From: Epiperipatus broadwayi
Taxonomy: Eukaryota > Onychophora > Udeonychophora > Euonychophora > Peripatidae
Assembly: GCA_028023455.1 (NCBI GenBank)
Contig: JAQFVV010006715.1
Coordinates: 131,501-195,500, forward strand
Reading direction: 5' to 3'
Length of the DNA stretch: 64,000 nucleotides
Part shown: positions 10,344-25,803 of the stretch, piece by piece
How the letters are laid out: the number at the start of each line of letters is the position of its first letter
How positions within the stretch are numbered: the stretch's first letter is position 1
Notes under the pieces: model-generated
The model's database searches: none
What the model was told of the DNA's origin: nothing
What the model saw: the letters and a program-made list of their open reading frames with translations, nothing else
Made by a program: the position numbers and the translations under genes

Positions 10344-11123
10344 GTGTGGGCATGTTTCTATGTACGTTTGTGTTCATGTTTGTGTACATTGCCTATATAA
10401 AATCTGGTGTGCATCGTCATTTAACGTTTAGTTAGTTATTAATAATTAATTACGTTTTTTTTTTTTTCAAATTATTGAGCAATCCACGTACATCTTTCTC
10501 AATGCAGTACACATAAAAATAATTTTAATTTCATTTTATGTGTATATTTAATATTTTATATTGAATAAGTAACAAGTCCTGTGATAATCACGACATTTAT
10601 TTAATTGATAGTTGAAGTAATCTTTAGTTGCCATATTATATTAAGACAATGGTCATTTCTTAGTACACATAATACATTTATTATATAGTGTTATTCAGAG
10701 ATGGTACAGACCAAAAACAATTTTATATCAGCCTAAAATATTTTAATGAAAATTTATTTTTTTAAAAATGATATATTATAATGTTGAGATATTTCATACA
10801 TTTATAAAACTGGATAAAAATACCAATTCATATATTTAATGGTAAATAATCTTATATAATCAACTACCCTCCCAAAATAACACTGAACATCTAGAATACT
10901 TTAACGATTCTTAAACTCATATATCTTTTTGACTAGTAATATTCTTCAATAATCGTAATTAAAATCATAAATTATAGTAAAACAACATAAAATCTTTTAA
11001 TTTTTATGTGTCAATCACAGAATATATTATAATCCTAATATAATTGCAATATAATATTTATAATAGGTATTAAATAATTTTTAATATCCCTAATAATTAG
11101 ATCTTCTGTAAAAACAACAATTC
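10341..11123. other. AT-rich stretch without recognised gene
   Basis: Only short frames, with a T run near 10456. Nothing recognisable lies between the 3' ends of the two converging RTE copies. Confidence 0.6.
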
Positions 11124-13905
11124 ATAATCATCATCATCAAACAGTATCAATCCACTGCAGAATGAAGGTTTCTCCAAGTTCAACCCATCTTCTCCTATCT
11201 ATAGCTTCTCTTCTCCACATCATTCTTGCAGTCTTTGTTATTTATTTCATCCATCTCACATGCAGCCTCTTTCTGGATCTTTTAAATCTCTTGGAATCCA
11301 GTTTAAATTCCAATTGTCCATTTATTATCATCTCTACTAGCAATATGTCCAGCCCTATACCACTTCAGTTTTTCTATTTCAATGAGGACAGTAACAGCTG
11401 TTTGTTCTCTTACCCATATAGTGCATTTTTGATCACTTCTTGTTACTTCCAACATGCATCACTCCACATTTCTTAGAGTGGTCTGGAGTCTCTGTATTGC
11501 TCTTCTATTAATTGTCCAAGTCTCAGATCAATAAGTAAGAAATTTTAGAACACATTTATTAAAACCTTCCTTTTCAAACACATGGGTATATTTCCTTTTA
11601 CTATCAAATTCTTTCTACCAAAAGCACTACAACCAAGTCTAATTCTATAATTAATTTCATCCATTATGCTTCCATATGTATTAATAATCTGACCAAGATG
11701 TTTGAAACTACTAACTTCTTGTAACTCATCAAATTCAATCTTTTTTTCATATTTTGACAAAATCCACTAAACATTCCTTTAGTATTTTTAATATTTATCT
11801 ATAGTCTTACTTTCCTACTTTCATCTGATAACTCCTGCAACAGTTCCTGTAGCCCTAAATCATTATTTGCAAAAGCAATTACATCATCTGCAAAATCTAA
11901 ATGACATAAATAATCTCCATTTACTTTCACGCCTTTAGTTTCCCATTTTAATTCACAAAATACTTCGTGCAGCACTGTTGTAAAAACATTTGGAGATATG
12001 TAGTCACCCTGTCTTACACTCTTTTCAATATTGTCTTTTTTCATTATTATTATTTAGTATACTTGTGGCTGTTGAATGTTTATAAATATTCTTTAAAATA
12101 TGACAATATCCTGGATCTATACATTGATGATCCAATGCTTTAATCAATAAAGAAATGTTTATAGAATCAAATGCCTTTTCATAATCTACAAATCCAAAAT
12201 ATAATGACAACTCATATTCATTTGTCCTTTCTATAACTTCTCTCAATACCTGAATATGATCTACTGTACTAAAACCACTTTTAAATCCAGCTTGTTCTCT
12301 TGGTTCGTGGAAATCCTTGTTCTCTGTAAACGATTTGTAATTATCTTGGTAAAAATTTTATATAAAACTGATAAATGGCTGATAGGTTTGTAATTTCTAA
12401 TATCTTCTTTATCACCTTTTTAAAATATTGATATTAATACTGCATTCTTCCAGTCATCTGGTACATCTTTATCATTTAGGCATTTGGTATATTCTTTCTA
12501 TTTCTTCTCCTGCTTCTTTTAATATAGCAATTATAATTCCATCATTACACGGAGCCTTTCCTTTCTTCATAATTTTAATTGCATGTCTCACTTCTTCATT
12601 TAAAATTCTGAGCAATTCAGAAGATATAATTCATAAAGAATGTAGTTGTTCTTTATTACTTTATATTTCATGATAATAGTCTTCTACCTATTTCATGATG
12701 TCATCTCTTGTTTTAGTAATAATTTCATTTTTTTTCTTATTTCTGAAATAAAATTCCCACAAATACCATCATATTGTTTACTCTCTTGAGGCTTTAATTC
12801 TCTTCCACAGCTTTCCTCGCTAATTCACAGTTATACTTTCTTATATCAATTGCAACTTTTTTTCGCATCATTTTACAAAATTCGAGATATTCAATGCTTT
12901 TAAATGCATAACTTTTGTATATTTTTATATTCCTGGATTTTTCCTAAATTATCTAGTCTCAGTAAAAATTTTATTGTTCAATTGTTGCTTTTTTTTACCA
13001 GTTATCTTTGTTGCAGTTTTTAAAGTTGTATCAGTCATTTTCATATTAATTTCATTCAAATCTGAATTACTAATACTTGAGACCGATTTGTAAGTTCTAA
13101 TTTAAATTCACTAGAATGTTTCAGAAATTAGAAATATTAACTGTAAATGTTGTTTTTGTTAATAATTTTTGTCTCTGTAGTTGTTCATTAACATGTTTCG
13201 TACATCTTACTAATCGATGATCACTCCCTATGATAAATTTATTGAGAACATTATAATCTTAAAATATGTATTTTCTGTTAGTCAAAATATAATGCAATTC
13301 TGCTGAATCTTCATTTGCCTGTTTCCATGTCCATTTATTTTTAACTTTTTTCTCAAAAAAAAAAAAGAATTCATAACATTTAGTTTTTCTTTTTTTCTGC
13401 AAATTCCATATGTCTATATCATCTCTCATGTCTATTACCCTAACCCAAATAACCTACAATACTTTCATATTTCATTTGTTTATGAATTCTAACATTAAAG
13501 TCTCCCACAACAATTTAAAAATGTTGTTTGCTTTGATCAAAAGCCTTTTGTACATACATATAAAAATCTTCTACTTCTTCATCATTATGAAACTTATTGG
13601 GGCGTAAACCAGAATTATTTGCTTTTGGTATCTGTTATTTAATTGGGTGACATAATATTGCCCCTCTGTCAAATTTACCATCAATCGCCACAAGGTTCTT
13701 TTTCCAGTTCTAATTTATAATGAATCATACTCCATTTGTATTTTCAATATTTGTTACTTGTAGTAGAGTACATGTTCACTTTTTAAATCAATTGTCTCTT
13801 CACCTTTTCTTCTAAGTTCACAAATCCAATAGTGTTCCATTTAATATAGGACAGTTCTTCTAATTCTTGCAATTTTCCTTCACTTGAAAGTGATAGTAAC
13901 ATATT
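11124..13905 (-). mobile_element. RTE-type LINE, copy 3 (inverted, older, 5'-truncated)
   Basis: The reverse complement follows copy 1 from the middle of the endonuclease start (breakpoint near 13900, just after TTTCAAGTG) to the C-terminus. The 3' end is a (GAT)n run at 11124-11140. Recognisable parts include the nuclease fragment near 13600-13410, RT VDYEKAFDSI in 12246-12025, GDYISPNVFTTVLHEVF and HLDFADDVIAF in 12044-11799, and SSFKHLGQIINTYG in 11760-11545. Many stops and indels interrupt all of these. The RT box is FADD, as in copy 2. It converges with copy 1, the two 3' ends facing each other across about 800 bases. Confidence 0.85.
11799..12246 (-). pseudogene. RTE reverse transcriptase core, copy 3
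   Basis: Two overlapping frames (12246-12025 and 12044-11799) carry the catalytic blocks in order: GFVDYEKAFDSINIS, then VRQGDYISPNVF, then HLDFADDVIAFANND. A frame change near 12035 separates them. The active-site residues are conserved although the copy is broken elsewhere, so the decay is post-insertional. Confidence 0.8.
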
Positions 13906-16900
13906 TTTATCAATCACGTGCATAATAATATTCCAAATAATTTTCATAAATGATGTGCGTGGATATGAAGATTCAAAGAAATCCCTTAGGATTAATAAAA
14001 ATCTCCAGACGATATTTATTCATAAACATTGCAATTTTTTATGATTTAACAATATACTAATATATTCATAACCCTTTACATTTATAAACATAAGATGTTT
14101 ACATAAGAAAATTAATAAAATTAAAATATTTAAGTAAGAAAACATAATAAAATAAACTAATATTAAATAGCCTTCGTTTTGACTATTTAATGTGGAAAAG
14201 AGAATATGTGATACATTATAATATTAATCTATTATTTTTATCACTAAGACAACAACATTCTATTGTCATGATTAAAATAAACCAGTAACAGAAAATAACT
14301 GTGACTTATTAAACTAATACTATGATTTACTTTATTTAATAATAATTATAATTATGTAATGCTTATTACTATAAAATTTAACTAAAGTTATCACTTATCT
14401 AATATTTAGTATGTAATATAATATTCAAATATTATTAGGCACTTATTTTACATTCCAGTAAGCCATTTCACTTTATATTTCGAATATGTTCTGACATTTC
14501 AATGCAAAATGTAAATAACGATAAATAATCTTATTGCACCACTTTATAAAATTAAATCTTTAAAAAAAAAAAAAGTATAATCCTATAACTTTTTCTGTTT
14601 TATGAGTTCACTATTCTTAGAGAAAATTTAACTTATATTAAAGAATTATATTGCTTGATATTATTTATTTATTCATTTTTTATTATTTATATCCACTATA
14701 GCATTCAGATAGCACAATTTTATTACACTTTCTCACATTCCAACGAACATATGCGTTAATTCTTGCATACAGTGATCTCTAACATTCAAACATTGATATA
14801 AATATCAAATCATTCTTTTTTCATTTTTATTATAAATAGTAAACTATTCAATATCATTTGTGATAGAATTTGTATGCTTTTGCATTCATAAAATTTTCAA
14901 CTTTCAACAGTCTTGTTATTATTCTAACCATCTGTTAAAACTATCAATTTATGATGTAATACAAATGATGATAAATAGTGATTATAGTGTTGGATATCAA
15001 TACAATAATAACTCAAATGAGTATAAAACAGCATCATGGTTACAGTCCTTAAGGTGACATATTTATCATATACCCTAATTTCTGGTCATAGTTTTTACCT
15101 GAGCTCTTTTTGAACTATGGAAAGAACACAACCATCCACATAATAAATATGCAGTCATCATTAACTTATAACAATATCAATGACTTAAAATATCCTTCCT
15201 TAATACTCCTCACATCTAGGATTTTATATAATAACTACTTTCCCTGAACCCTATCTTTTATCTTCCACATGCTGAATAATTGCTGCTAACATCACAAAGA
15301 AACATGAATTACACTACAAAAATAATCTCTAAACCAGTTTTCTAAAACAAATATCTAATATTCACATCAGTATGTTTCAAAACATTTTATACACAAATGA
15401 TTTTGATAAAATAATCACCTTCATCACATATCTATTCATTTATATTATAGCACTATATATTTTAGACATTTTCACATTATTGTATCCTAAGAGATACCTT
15501 TCATATTTATATATCAATAACCCATAATCATGTTATACAAACATATGCATATTCACCATTTTATAAAAAAAAAATACTTCAAATACACTTAAGTATCTCA
15601 TAAAATAATTAATATGTTCATAATCATATAATTATGATTCATCTAGCTTTAATATTCAAGTAATATGATAATAAAATAAAATATCCATTAAAATATAATT
15701 GAAAATATTATTAAAATATGATATAAAATATATAACAAGTTACCCATAATTCCAATATTTATTGGAATTGTATACAAAGATCCCCTTCTTTTCTTCATAG
15801 TTTGAATATCAAATAAGCTATAAATATTTTATTTATCTTTGAGAAAATTAAATTTCTGATACCTATTTTTTACTTTATTAATTAAAAAAAAATTATTTCA
15901 ATATTTAAACTGAAACCATATTTATCACGAACATGTTAATGAAACATAATGATAATAAAATATTAATACTAAATACTAAGATATTAATAAAAATGTAAAA
16001 CTATTAAAATCATTCTTGTTGAATTTTGCTTCCTCTCCATGGCTAAGATACTAGAAAAAAAATGAATGAAAACCTTCTCTCCCATGTCGACGCTCTACAA
16101 AACTGCATACATCACAAAATTAAATCTTTAAAAATTTCATCAAAATGTTTTTCAGCTTTACTGAATAAAATGATCCATTGAATCGATTTTTTCAATATAT
16201 AGCAGGAGAACTAATATTTGATATAAAACCTTTATGTAATACAACTTTATATTAAACAATATATTGTTCACATAAGTACATTTTGAGCATGCTGGTCCAG
16301 GTTTTTTATAGCAAAATATACTGATATTAATATTTTTCATTAGTGAGCATTTTATCAAGCGTTTTATAGAATAATATTTATTCATCTGTTACTTTTTTAG
16401 AAGATAAATATCAATCTTATTTTGTTCAAACATAATGTATATATTCACATTTATTAAAGATAAATACTTTAAAATTTCAATGTTTTTTTTTCTCTTTTCA
16501 AATGCACATGTGTTAATCAATAATTTTTACATAAAAATATACAGCTTCTCCATCCAAGCATATTATATACCATAATGTTAATTTTTAAAAGTCATATCAA
16601 AATTCACCTCGTTTAAAAAGACAAACATGTTTAAAAATGTATAGCTCATCCATATTTTTTTCATATATGTAAATAATTTTTTTTCCTAAAATATAAAGTT
16701 AAAGAGTAATTTTTTTTCAATCTTACTATGCATCAATTTCAGATATATAATATCCATTCAAGATGCACTTTTGATAAACTTGTAATAAAGTATTTTCATC
16801 CACCTTCATAAATGATAAAATATACTTGAATTTTATAGTATTCTTTCATACATGTTTCAATTTAACTACATATCATTATTTGTTTTTTTTTTCTGTTTCT

Positions 16901-18108
16901 TTAAAAATTTCTAAAACTGTTTGAATAACTTTTGTAAAATAACCTTTTTCATACTTATAAGGTTTAACTTTTTCAATAGTTTATTGTTATTAGAGTTTAA
17001 CAAAGTTGTTAAAAACCAATGTTTTTTTTTTTCATTTTACACATACTAAACATATTTTAACACATCATTGTATCTCCCCCAGTCATATGATTTAAATTTT
17101 CATGGTTTTGAGACATATTTGGCTAACACAATGATGATCACTATTAACATTCATAAAATTATTGTAGTGTGTCATCCTTTTGAAATGAAATTTTGCTGAT
17201 AGGAAATAATTAGCTTACTCAATGAATATTTTAAAAGAGTTATTTAATATCATACTTTAAACTTATAAATAAAAACTAATAATTTTATTAAAAAATACAA
17301 CTTTAAACAAGACCAGTTAGACAAATAAAACAAAATTAAACAACAAATATTAAAAAAATATTTCTGTCTAGACTGATTTAGCAATGCAATTTATACTTAT
17401 TTTTTCCAGTGATCTCATTGGTTAATACAAGTTTTTTAAAAAAATACTAATTTACATATTAATTAAATTATTTTATGTATAAAATAATTTTTAAATTTTG
17501 ACTCATCATTTTAGATAATATATTACAATTATTTAACATTTCTATAATATTATTTAAAAAAGTTAAACTATTTTTAATAACTTAAAATATTAATTTTAAA
17601 GCAAATATATTATGTTATCAATACAATAAATTTAATTGTTACTTTTAATATATTATTTGCAACATTTAATGTTTCTACTTTTTATTAATAAGAAGTCACA
17701 ATCACTATTTCTTTCTAAAAAACAGATTAGCTCACAGACTAATACATACACCTTTAAGATAAGTGACACATTCAGAACATTCTACAATAAGATTTCATTA
17801 TTTATTTAAAAAATAACTTAAGCAAATATAATTATTTAAAATATTATACAATATTTAATACTGGAATTATACTATTGTTTTATTATTATATCAATTATAT
17901 ATAATAAACATAAATTAAATTTATCTTTTAAATGACATATATTATATTGACTTTTTTACACTGAAATAACTTTAAAATATTTTAAATCTCACTATACACT
18001 TTCTATCCAATAAGTTTAAACATATTCTACTTTTAAAATCAATATATTATAACATAGACTAACATAAATATATTTTTATAAAAACTATATATTTTAAAGC
18101 TCTACTAA

Positions 18109-18110
<2 letters not shown>
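13906..18110. other. Long AT-rich stretch without recognised gene
   Basis: Both strands show only short frames lacking family motifs, such as 14860-15057 and 16385-16158. Runs of A or T are frequent. I see no splice-flanked open segment, tRNA or transposon coding sequence that I can support. Confidence 0.55.

Positions 18111-18202
<92 letters not shown>
18111..18202. repeat. (TA)n tract, 92 bases
   Basis: Pure TA with one phase slip near 18151, followed by TAGTATGATT. Confidence 0.95.
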
Positions 18203-18205
<3 letters not shown>

Positions 18206-18594
18206 TGATTAGTATTCTGATCTTGAATTTAAAAACAAGCATGATTTATTTTTGAAATATTGCTTGTGTACATGTCTTATCTATTTTTTTTAAAAAAATA
18301 TGTAGAGTCAAAATTCCATAGGATTAAAGTAAAAATATTTAGAACACACCTTTGGTTAAATTTCAAAGTTGTTTCCAAAACTAGCTTGTAATTGAAATTG
18401 GTTTGAAAAGACTAAAACTGATTTTAATCAAGATAAAAATTAGACAGAAAAAAAAACATTTGCTTTCAACTAAAATGCTTTTATCACCTAGATGATTCTA
18501 ATAAAGAGTACTGATAAAAATATCAGTTCACTTTGGCTAATAAATTTTAGAGAAGTAGATGGCTAATAGCTAGATGCACAGTCTGGATTTAATG

Positions 18595-18800
18595 TTTTGA
18601 AAAACAGTGAACAAATTGACCAGCTGCAATGTTTGGTTTTCAGTATATTTGAGTTAAGTCTGTTTTTAATATTATGAAAATCAGCAGACAAATTGGCCAG
18701 CTATAAAAATTGGCAAAATGTTGCCAGCAATTATCTGACCAAAATGGTCAGCTGCAAAGTTTGTTATAATATTTTGTTGTAGTTTGTTGAAGTTTGCTGT
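18595..18800. repeat. Degenerate repeats around a CAGCTGCA-like core
   Basis: Three similar units, about 53-76 bases apart, share the pattern A(C)AAATTG(A/G)CCAGCT(G/A): AAATTGACCAGCTGCAATG near 18613, AAATTGGCCAGCTATAAAA near 18690 and AAAATGGTCAGCTGCAAAG near 18740. They are followed by GTTTG/TTGG-rich sequence including TTTGTTGTAGTTTGTTGAAG. I do not know this repeat. It lies in a somewhat less AT-rich island (about 18540-19060). Confidence 0.5.
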
Positions 18801-19659
18801 AGTTGGTTTTAACTGGCTAAAGAGATGGATGGTTGAATTATATAAAGAACTTCCATGAACTTGTAGCTAAAGTTAAGACAGTAGATTGAGCATACAACAA
18901 TCTACTATATTTATATACTGGAGTCTTGATTCACTTGAAGACTGGGTCAACTTCAAAATTGATCCATTATTTTGAAAACATGTGTTCTACAAGACAATTT
19001 ATTTGCCTGAAGTTGATCAAATCTTAGACAGTAGAGACCTTATGGAATGACAACATATCTGAATTATCATTTTCTTGATGTGACTATAAATAAATCTCAC
19101 CCATACTGGAAAGCTAACAAAGACAGTTTCTTAGCTGGATGAAAAAGTAGATATAGATATGCTGCTGTGTCTATATGCAGAGAAAAGCACAGATAAACAT
19201 ATATACAATGGTGGACAATGTTATATATTAAAAACAATATTTTAAAGAACAAGTAAATATTTTTTCTTACATTATATGTGTAAAAATGATGATACATTTG
19301 ATAAACACTGTTATACTAGTTTTTTTGAAGAGAATAAATGAAAATATTTAAAATCTATATTTTTTAATTTAAAGACATTTATAATTAATTAAGAGTGAAA
19401 TGATAAAAAGAACTTTTCCAACCTATCAAAAATTGGCTATACTTTTTTTAAAAAAAGATATAATAGAATTTGCTATTTTTTATATTAATACACATGTACA
19501 TATGTGAATTTTATGTATATTCAAATTATAATTAGTTATCTAAATATAATGTCACTTGTTATTTGGTAAATTCAGATATGATAGAAATGAGTATCATTTA
19601 TATAATTAATCAATTATTGAGATATTTATTTTATATAGCATGGTATTTTTATAAACTGT

Positions 19660-19845
19660 AATAGTAATAATTAGCCATGATGCTAATGCACATGTACTTT
19701 GTGAATTTTTAATTATAAATGAATGCTCTCACTTCCAAACACAAGACTTTTCTTGTATTTGGAAGTGCAAGTATTTATTTATAGGTGGTAAAAATCCACA
19801 AACCACATGTGCATTAGCTTAAGAGCTGATTATTACTATTAATCA
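19660..19845. repeat. Palindromic fold-back repeat (MITE-like)
   Basis: The left arm, from AATAGTAATAATTAGCC through GCTAATGCACATGT to CACTTCCAAACACAAG, pairs with the right arm at about 19752-19845. The centre, CTTCCAAACACAAGACTTTT with its complement, is nearly perfect. The arms are about 85-90 bases with mismatches. No coding capacity. Confidence 0.8.
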
Positions 19846-19875
19846 ATTATTGTTCTGCACATATGTGCACAATTT

Positions 19876-21315
<1,440 letters not shown>

Positions 21316-21324
21316 GATTTATTA

Positions 21325-21380
21325 AAATAGATTTGATCCCAGACTTTCAAGTTTCTTACAGTTATCCACTCTAACGACTG
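21325..21380 (-). repeat. tRNA-like SINE fragment, member 1
   Basis: The reverse complement reads GTTAGAGTGGATAACTGTAA, then GAAACTTGAAAGTCTGGGAT, then CAAATC. The same layout, with GAGTGGAT(C)ACTGAAGA and a B-box-like GTTCAAATCCC, is seen at 25801-25860 and 26250-26315. It is read as a fragment of a tRNA-derived SINE whose 3' side runs into a TA tract. Confidence 0.5.
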
Positions 21381-22097
21381 TATTCAATATAAATGACTGA
21401 TACCCATTATAACATACCCTTGAAAAATGCAACTGATCTTCAGTATAGGTCAACATGGGTATGACTATAATATTGGCATCATCAAGCGCATTGAGCATTC
21501 CATAATCATTTTTTAGTGATATAGATGTTTGAAATATATATGAAATATCAAATTATAAATAAATGAAAAGTCTGAATATAATTAATTTTATTAATCTTAA
21601 AAGAATGGTTTCTCATTTGTGCACAATTATTGAATGAATCCATACCATATTATTACAAGATTTTCTAAAATTACAATAAGCATTTAATAGATACTTATCC
21701 AACATGCATAAAATAAAGTTTAAAAATCATTTAAATTTGTTTCAGTGCATTGTTAAATGTTCTCTAATGATTTATGATATAATTCCTTTCATTCATTTAT
21801 TCAAATTCAAATTTATAATACTCTAAGTAAAATTGTTTGTCTTTGCTTTATTTGACATTGACAATTTATTAAACTAAATTGTATAAAAAATAATATTTTA
21901 ATTTTCAACAACAAATAACTGTAATGAAGCTTTGTATTATTATCAAATTACTATTAAAACACTACTTAAACTTACATATTTAAATAATACAAATAAATAT
22001 TATAAATATGCATAACTACACATATGAGAATAAAAAATATAGTATATGGTGGTTCCATACCTTTAGTCATTGTTTAAAATTCAACATTTTATTTGTA

Positions 22098-22177
22098 GCT
22101 TATACACAATATATATATATATATATATGTATTTGATGCTTATACACAATATATATATATATATATATGTTTTTGAT
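22098..22177. repeat. Tandem duplication, 40-base unit, two copies
   Basis: GCTTATACACAAT, a TA run and TGTATTTGAT or TGTTTTTGAT repeat once with one visible change. Confidence 0.9.
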
Positions 22178-22984
22178 GTAAAATTTAATTTTAATTTATA
22201 TGTAAATAATATGGTAATTATAAATAGCAAATATTCCGGGAAGATTTTGTTTTAGAGCTATAATATTATCCCCTGTTATTGACTGCAAATATTTTTTTTC
22301 TTATTGAAATATTTATATTATATAACACTTATCGATTATCACTTTGATGCATTGTTCTGAAACCTATATGTCAAGAGATGTAGAATTTGAGAATTCATAA
22401 TATTTTCTTTTTAATGTATTCTGAATTTATGTTTATGACTTTCTATAAAATTTGATCACTTTGTCCAGTTGTCACAGTAAAATCTACATAAAATGATTTC
22501 AGTTGTCCCTTTTTTCAACATTGCACACAATTCCAAAACATCATTTTTTTTATAGGAAGACAATGATGAAACCTAAGATGCAATTTTTTTTATCTCAGTT
22601 ACTTTTAAAAATAATATCAAGTTTAATATATAAATTAATAATCTTTTATCAATTACTTTATAATTTTCACTATATTAATAATAAAATTTTATTATAATCA
22701 TTGTAATTTTAATAATTAGATTGTTATACAATATTTTAAATAATTTATAAAATGTTTTATTAATATACAAATAATGATATTATGCATGCATTTGCAAACT
22801 TAATGACATAACACATGATATCTATTTGTTAGTACCGTGAAATGATTAGTTCTCAAAATATGTTTTTTTTTTTTAATTTTTAAATACCTATATTCTTCCC
22901 TACTATGCCTAGGTTTTCTCCAAACAGTGAAAATCTATGCTGTACTTTAAAATCATAGATGATGATTATAAGAAGAATTGATTA

Positions 22985-23500
22985 CTTTATTTGAACATAC
23001 ATACTAAAGACCTACAGAGGTCCCTAGTGACGATTTTTTCAGACGCTCATTGCTAAGGTTTACAGCCTTGTTAAAACTATTACTAATATGTATTGTAATG
23101 TGAATCTATTAATTGTAAGTGATATTTTCTTATTATTTATAATACATATAGTTAAGTGTTGTATCCTAATTAATTATTCCCTGCCTATCTTCTCTTCATC
23201 ACTTGATCATCATTTCTTATGATTGTTTATAACTGTTATTAAAACAGGCAAAACTCACTATACATATTGCCACTCACTGCAGGCTAGAATAATTAATGGA
23301 TGCCAGAAGTCTTGTGCATAAAATCTCCATCTAGTGCCAACTTATTCAATACCCCCAGATTAGTTTCTGGATTGTGGTATTCGTCAGTGTGAGGAGCCTT
23401 GTATCTGAGAGCACCTACATCTCAGATCCAAGGTTCTTCACTGCTGAAGACAACAAGCCAGAAACTAGTCTGGGGATGTTTTATTTCTAAGACCATTTCA
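22985..23500. repeat. Dispersed repeat family R, copy at 23 kb, with terminal inverted repeat
   Basis: The part 23235-23370 (from TTATTAAAACAGGCAAAACTC to CCCCAGATTAG) is present as the reverse complement at about 52195-52330. Within this copy CCCCCAGATTAGTTTCTGG (23351-23370) and CCAGAAACTAGTCTGGGG (about 23458-23476) form an inverted repeat around an AGCACCTACATCTCAGATCC core. No coding potential is visible. It is probably a non-autonomous element. Confidence 0.65.
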
Positions 23501-23604
23501 TTTCTTAGGAATTTAATTTGTGTATCAGACTTGTTTGTTGTTGATTCTATGAAGAGACTTTTTTAAAAACCATTTATTAGAAAATACATTACTTAAAAGT
23601 TTAC

Positions 23605-24105
23605 AAAAAAAAAAATCTATAAACGTCATTTAGGAGCGCTATCGATTAAATCTTGCTTGTATTTATATATTAACATAGCTTCCTTAATTTTTTTTTATTG
23701 TTATTTCTTTCAGTTTCCAATATTTTTTCGTTATTATAATTAAAATCAAAACCATATATACATAATTTATTATGGTCATAAAAATGGTTTTGATTTTAAT
23801 TATAATAACGTAAAATATTGGAAACTGAAAAAAAAATAAAATAAAATAAGGAAGCTATGTTAATATATACATACAAGCAAGATTCAATTAATAGGCAGGC
23901 AGCAAACGTTAAGATCACGGAATTGTGGGAATGTTGACATCATGGAATTATGGAAAAGTTGACTTTTTAAAGTATTAGTTGACAAAAAATACAAGAATAT
24001 TTGAAAGCGCTCCCAAGTAACGTTTATAGATATATTTTATAAACTTATAAGTTCTGTATTTTATAATATTTATTTAAAAATTTACGTATATTATTTTGAA
24101 GAAAT
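23605..24105 (+). mobile_element. Penelope-like element 3' end, folded back on itself
   Basis: The plus-strand part 23775-24105 matches 35690-35995 almost throughout: the C-terminal coding end (GGTTTTGATTTTAATTATAA, GGCAGGCAGCAAACGTTAAG) and the non-coding tail ending TATATTATTTTGAA. The part 23605-23765 is the reverse complement of the same end, with an internal deletion, so the two form a hairpin of about 160 paired bases around a 20-base centre. Such inverted joining is known for Penelope-like elements. Only the last codons of the element are present, so nothing is expressed from it. Confidence 0.75.
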
Positions 24106-24479
24106 ACAGACATCGATTTGTAATAATATTATATATACATATAAATTCATATATATATATGTACATGCAAAACATAAAGACATTATATATGAATAAAAAG
24201 CAAACATTTACTCAAAATTATATATATATGTCTCCAAGAATATTCATTTCATTTTCTAATAGATGTGATAAAGACAATAGTCAATACTATTTATTTTATT
24301 TACTGCTACCGATCTTTTCCGATAATTTATTATAAATCTTTAATACCAACAAATGCATATTGTATTATGGACATATATGAATTACACGTAGCTATTCCTT
24401 ATCAAAATTTGCAATATAAACTTTCTCATCAATTAGTATGTATAAATAGCAAGTCTTTTTCCTGTTAAGATATTCAGAT

Positions 24480-24530
24480 AGATTAATAGATAGGTAGGTA
24501 TGTAGGTAGGTAGGTAGGTAGGTAGGTAGG

Positions 24531-24602
<72 letters not shown>
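24480..24602. repeat. (TAGG)n then (TAGA)n microsatellite
   Basis: About 50 bases of TAGG/TATG repeats lead into about 75 bases of TAGA repeats. On the minus strand these give long Leu-Ser-Ile-Tyr frames, which are artefacts. Confidence 0.95.
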
Positions 24603-24867
24603 AAAGTATTTTGGTAAAAGAAATATAAAGATACAACAATTAGATAAAAGAAATATAGAGATACAACTGTTAAAAAATAATTAGATAAATGCACATATTG
24701 GTAGATAAAAAGAGATAAATAAATAGCTATATAAATAATGGTTGAAAGAAATATCTCTATATAGCCAACGTACAAGTCAGTAAAAATCAAAAAAAGTTTT
24801 CTACTGAGGGGGAAAAACTAAAATTATTGTCACAAGGTTGTTTAATTGCAGGTTCATAAAAGTTATA

Positions 24868-24869
24868 AA

Positions 24870-24941
<72 letters not shown>

Positions 24942-24963
24942 GTTTTTGTTGTTGTTGTTGTTG
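24868..24963. repeat. (TTA)n then (TTG)n microsatellite
   Basis: About 24 ATT units lead into TTGTTG repeats. Pure simple repeat. Confidence 0.95.
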
Positions 24964-25767
24964 TGATATATATATATCCACGATGTAAAATTTAGGAAAT
25001 ATTTTTTGATATATTAGACTTTAAAAAAATATTTACTTGTAAATGTAGATAAATTAATTCATAAATAGTAGACGTAAACAACTTGAGTTTATATAAGCAT
25101 TAAATTTAATACAAATAATAATTTATCCCTTAAGCTGTTTTATTATCTATTTATTTATTTATTTACATATATATATATGTCTGTTTTTTCTTTAACTTTC
25201 TACTGATTTGTCTATTGCTTGTCTACTTATCTGTCTATCTATCTATTACTCTAAGAAAATCAATTGATATATAGTACAAATGCATACTTTAAAGATATGA
25301 ATGAATAATTCAATTCTTATTTAGTTACCTCTATACTTCACCCTCAGTAAATTCTTATAAGATCAGTCGCTATTAATATTACTGAAATAGCTGTAAGAAC
25401 TGTCACAAAAACTACCACTAAAGAAATAATTTATAAAATAACTTACATGGGAAATATAAATTAATGTAAGAACCAGTATAACAAATTTTGCATTCATGAC
25501 GACTATCTTAATCGTAATAACAACAAAATAACTTAACAATCTCAATTTATTATGCAATTTGATACTGTGACGCAAGAGAATTTATTATTAGATAAATAAG
25601 TCATTTAAATTTTCCTGACAGGTATACAAAAAATAGATCTTTTGACCTTAATATTTTGATAAAGTTATACTGTGTAGTTTAACATAATTTGGACTGGGAA
25701 GGTGCTTTAACACGAAAGACATTATTTATATATTTATTTTTTAAATTAGGATATCAAATATTGTAGA

Positions 25768-25769
<2 letters not shown>
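24964..25769. other. AT-rich stretch without recognised gene
   Basis: TTTA and CTAT micro-repeats occur near 25140-25250. No supportable gene. Confidence 0.55.

Positions 25770-25803
<34 letters not shown>

Noticed and set aside
24392-24790. 132-codon minus-strand frame with Leu-Ser-Ile-Tyr repeats
   Set aside because: It is the translation of the TAGA/TAGG microsatellite plus AT-rich flanks.
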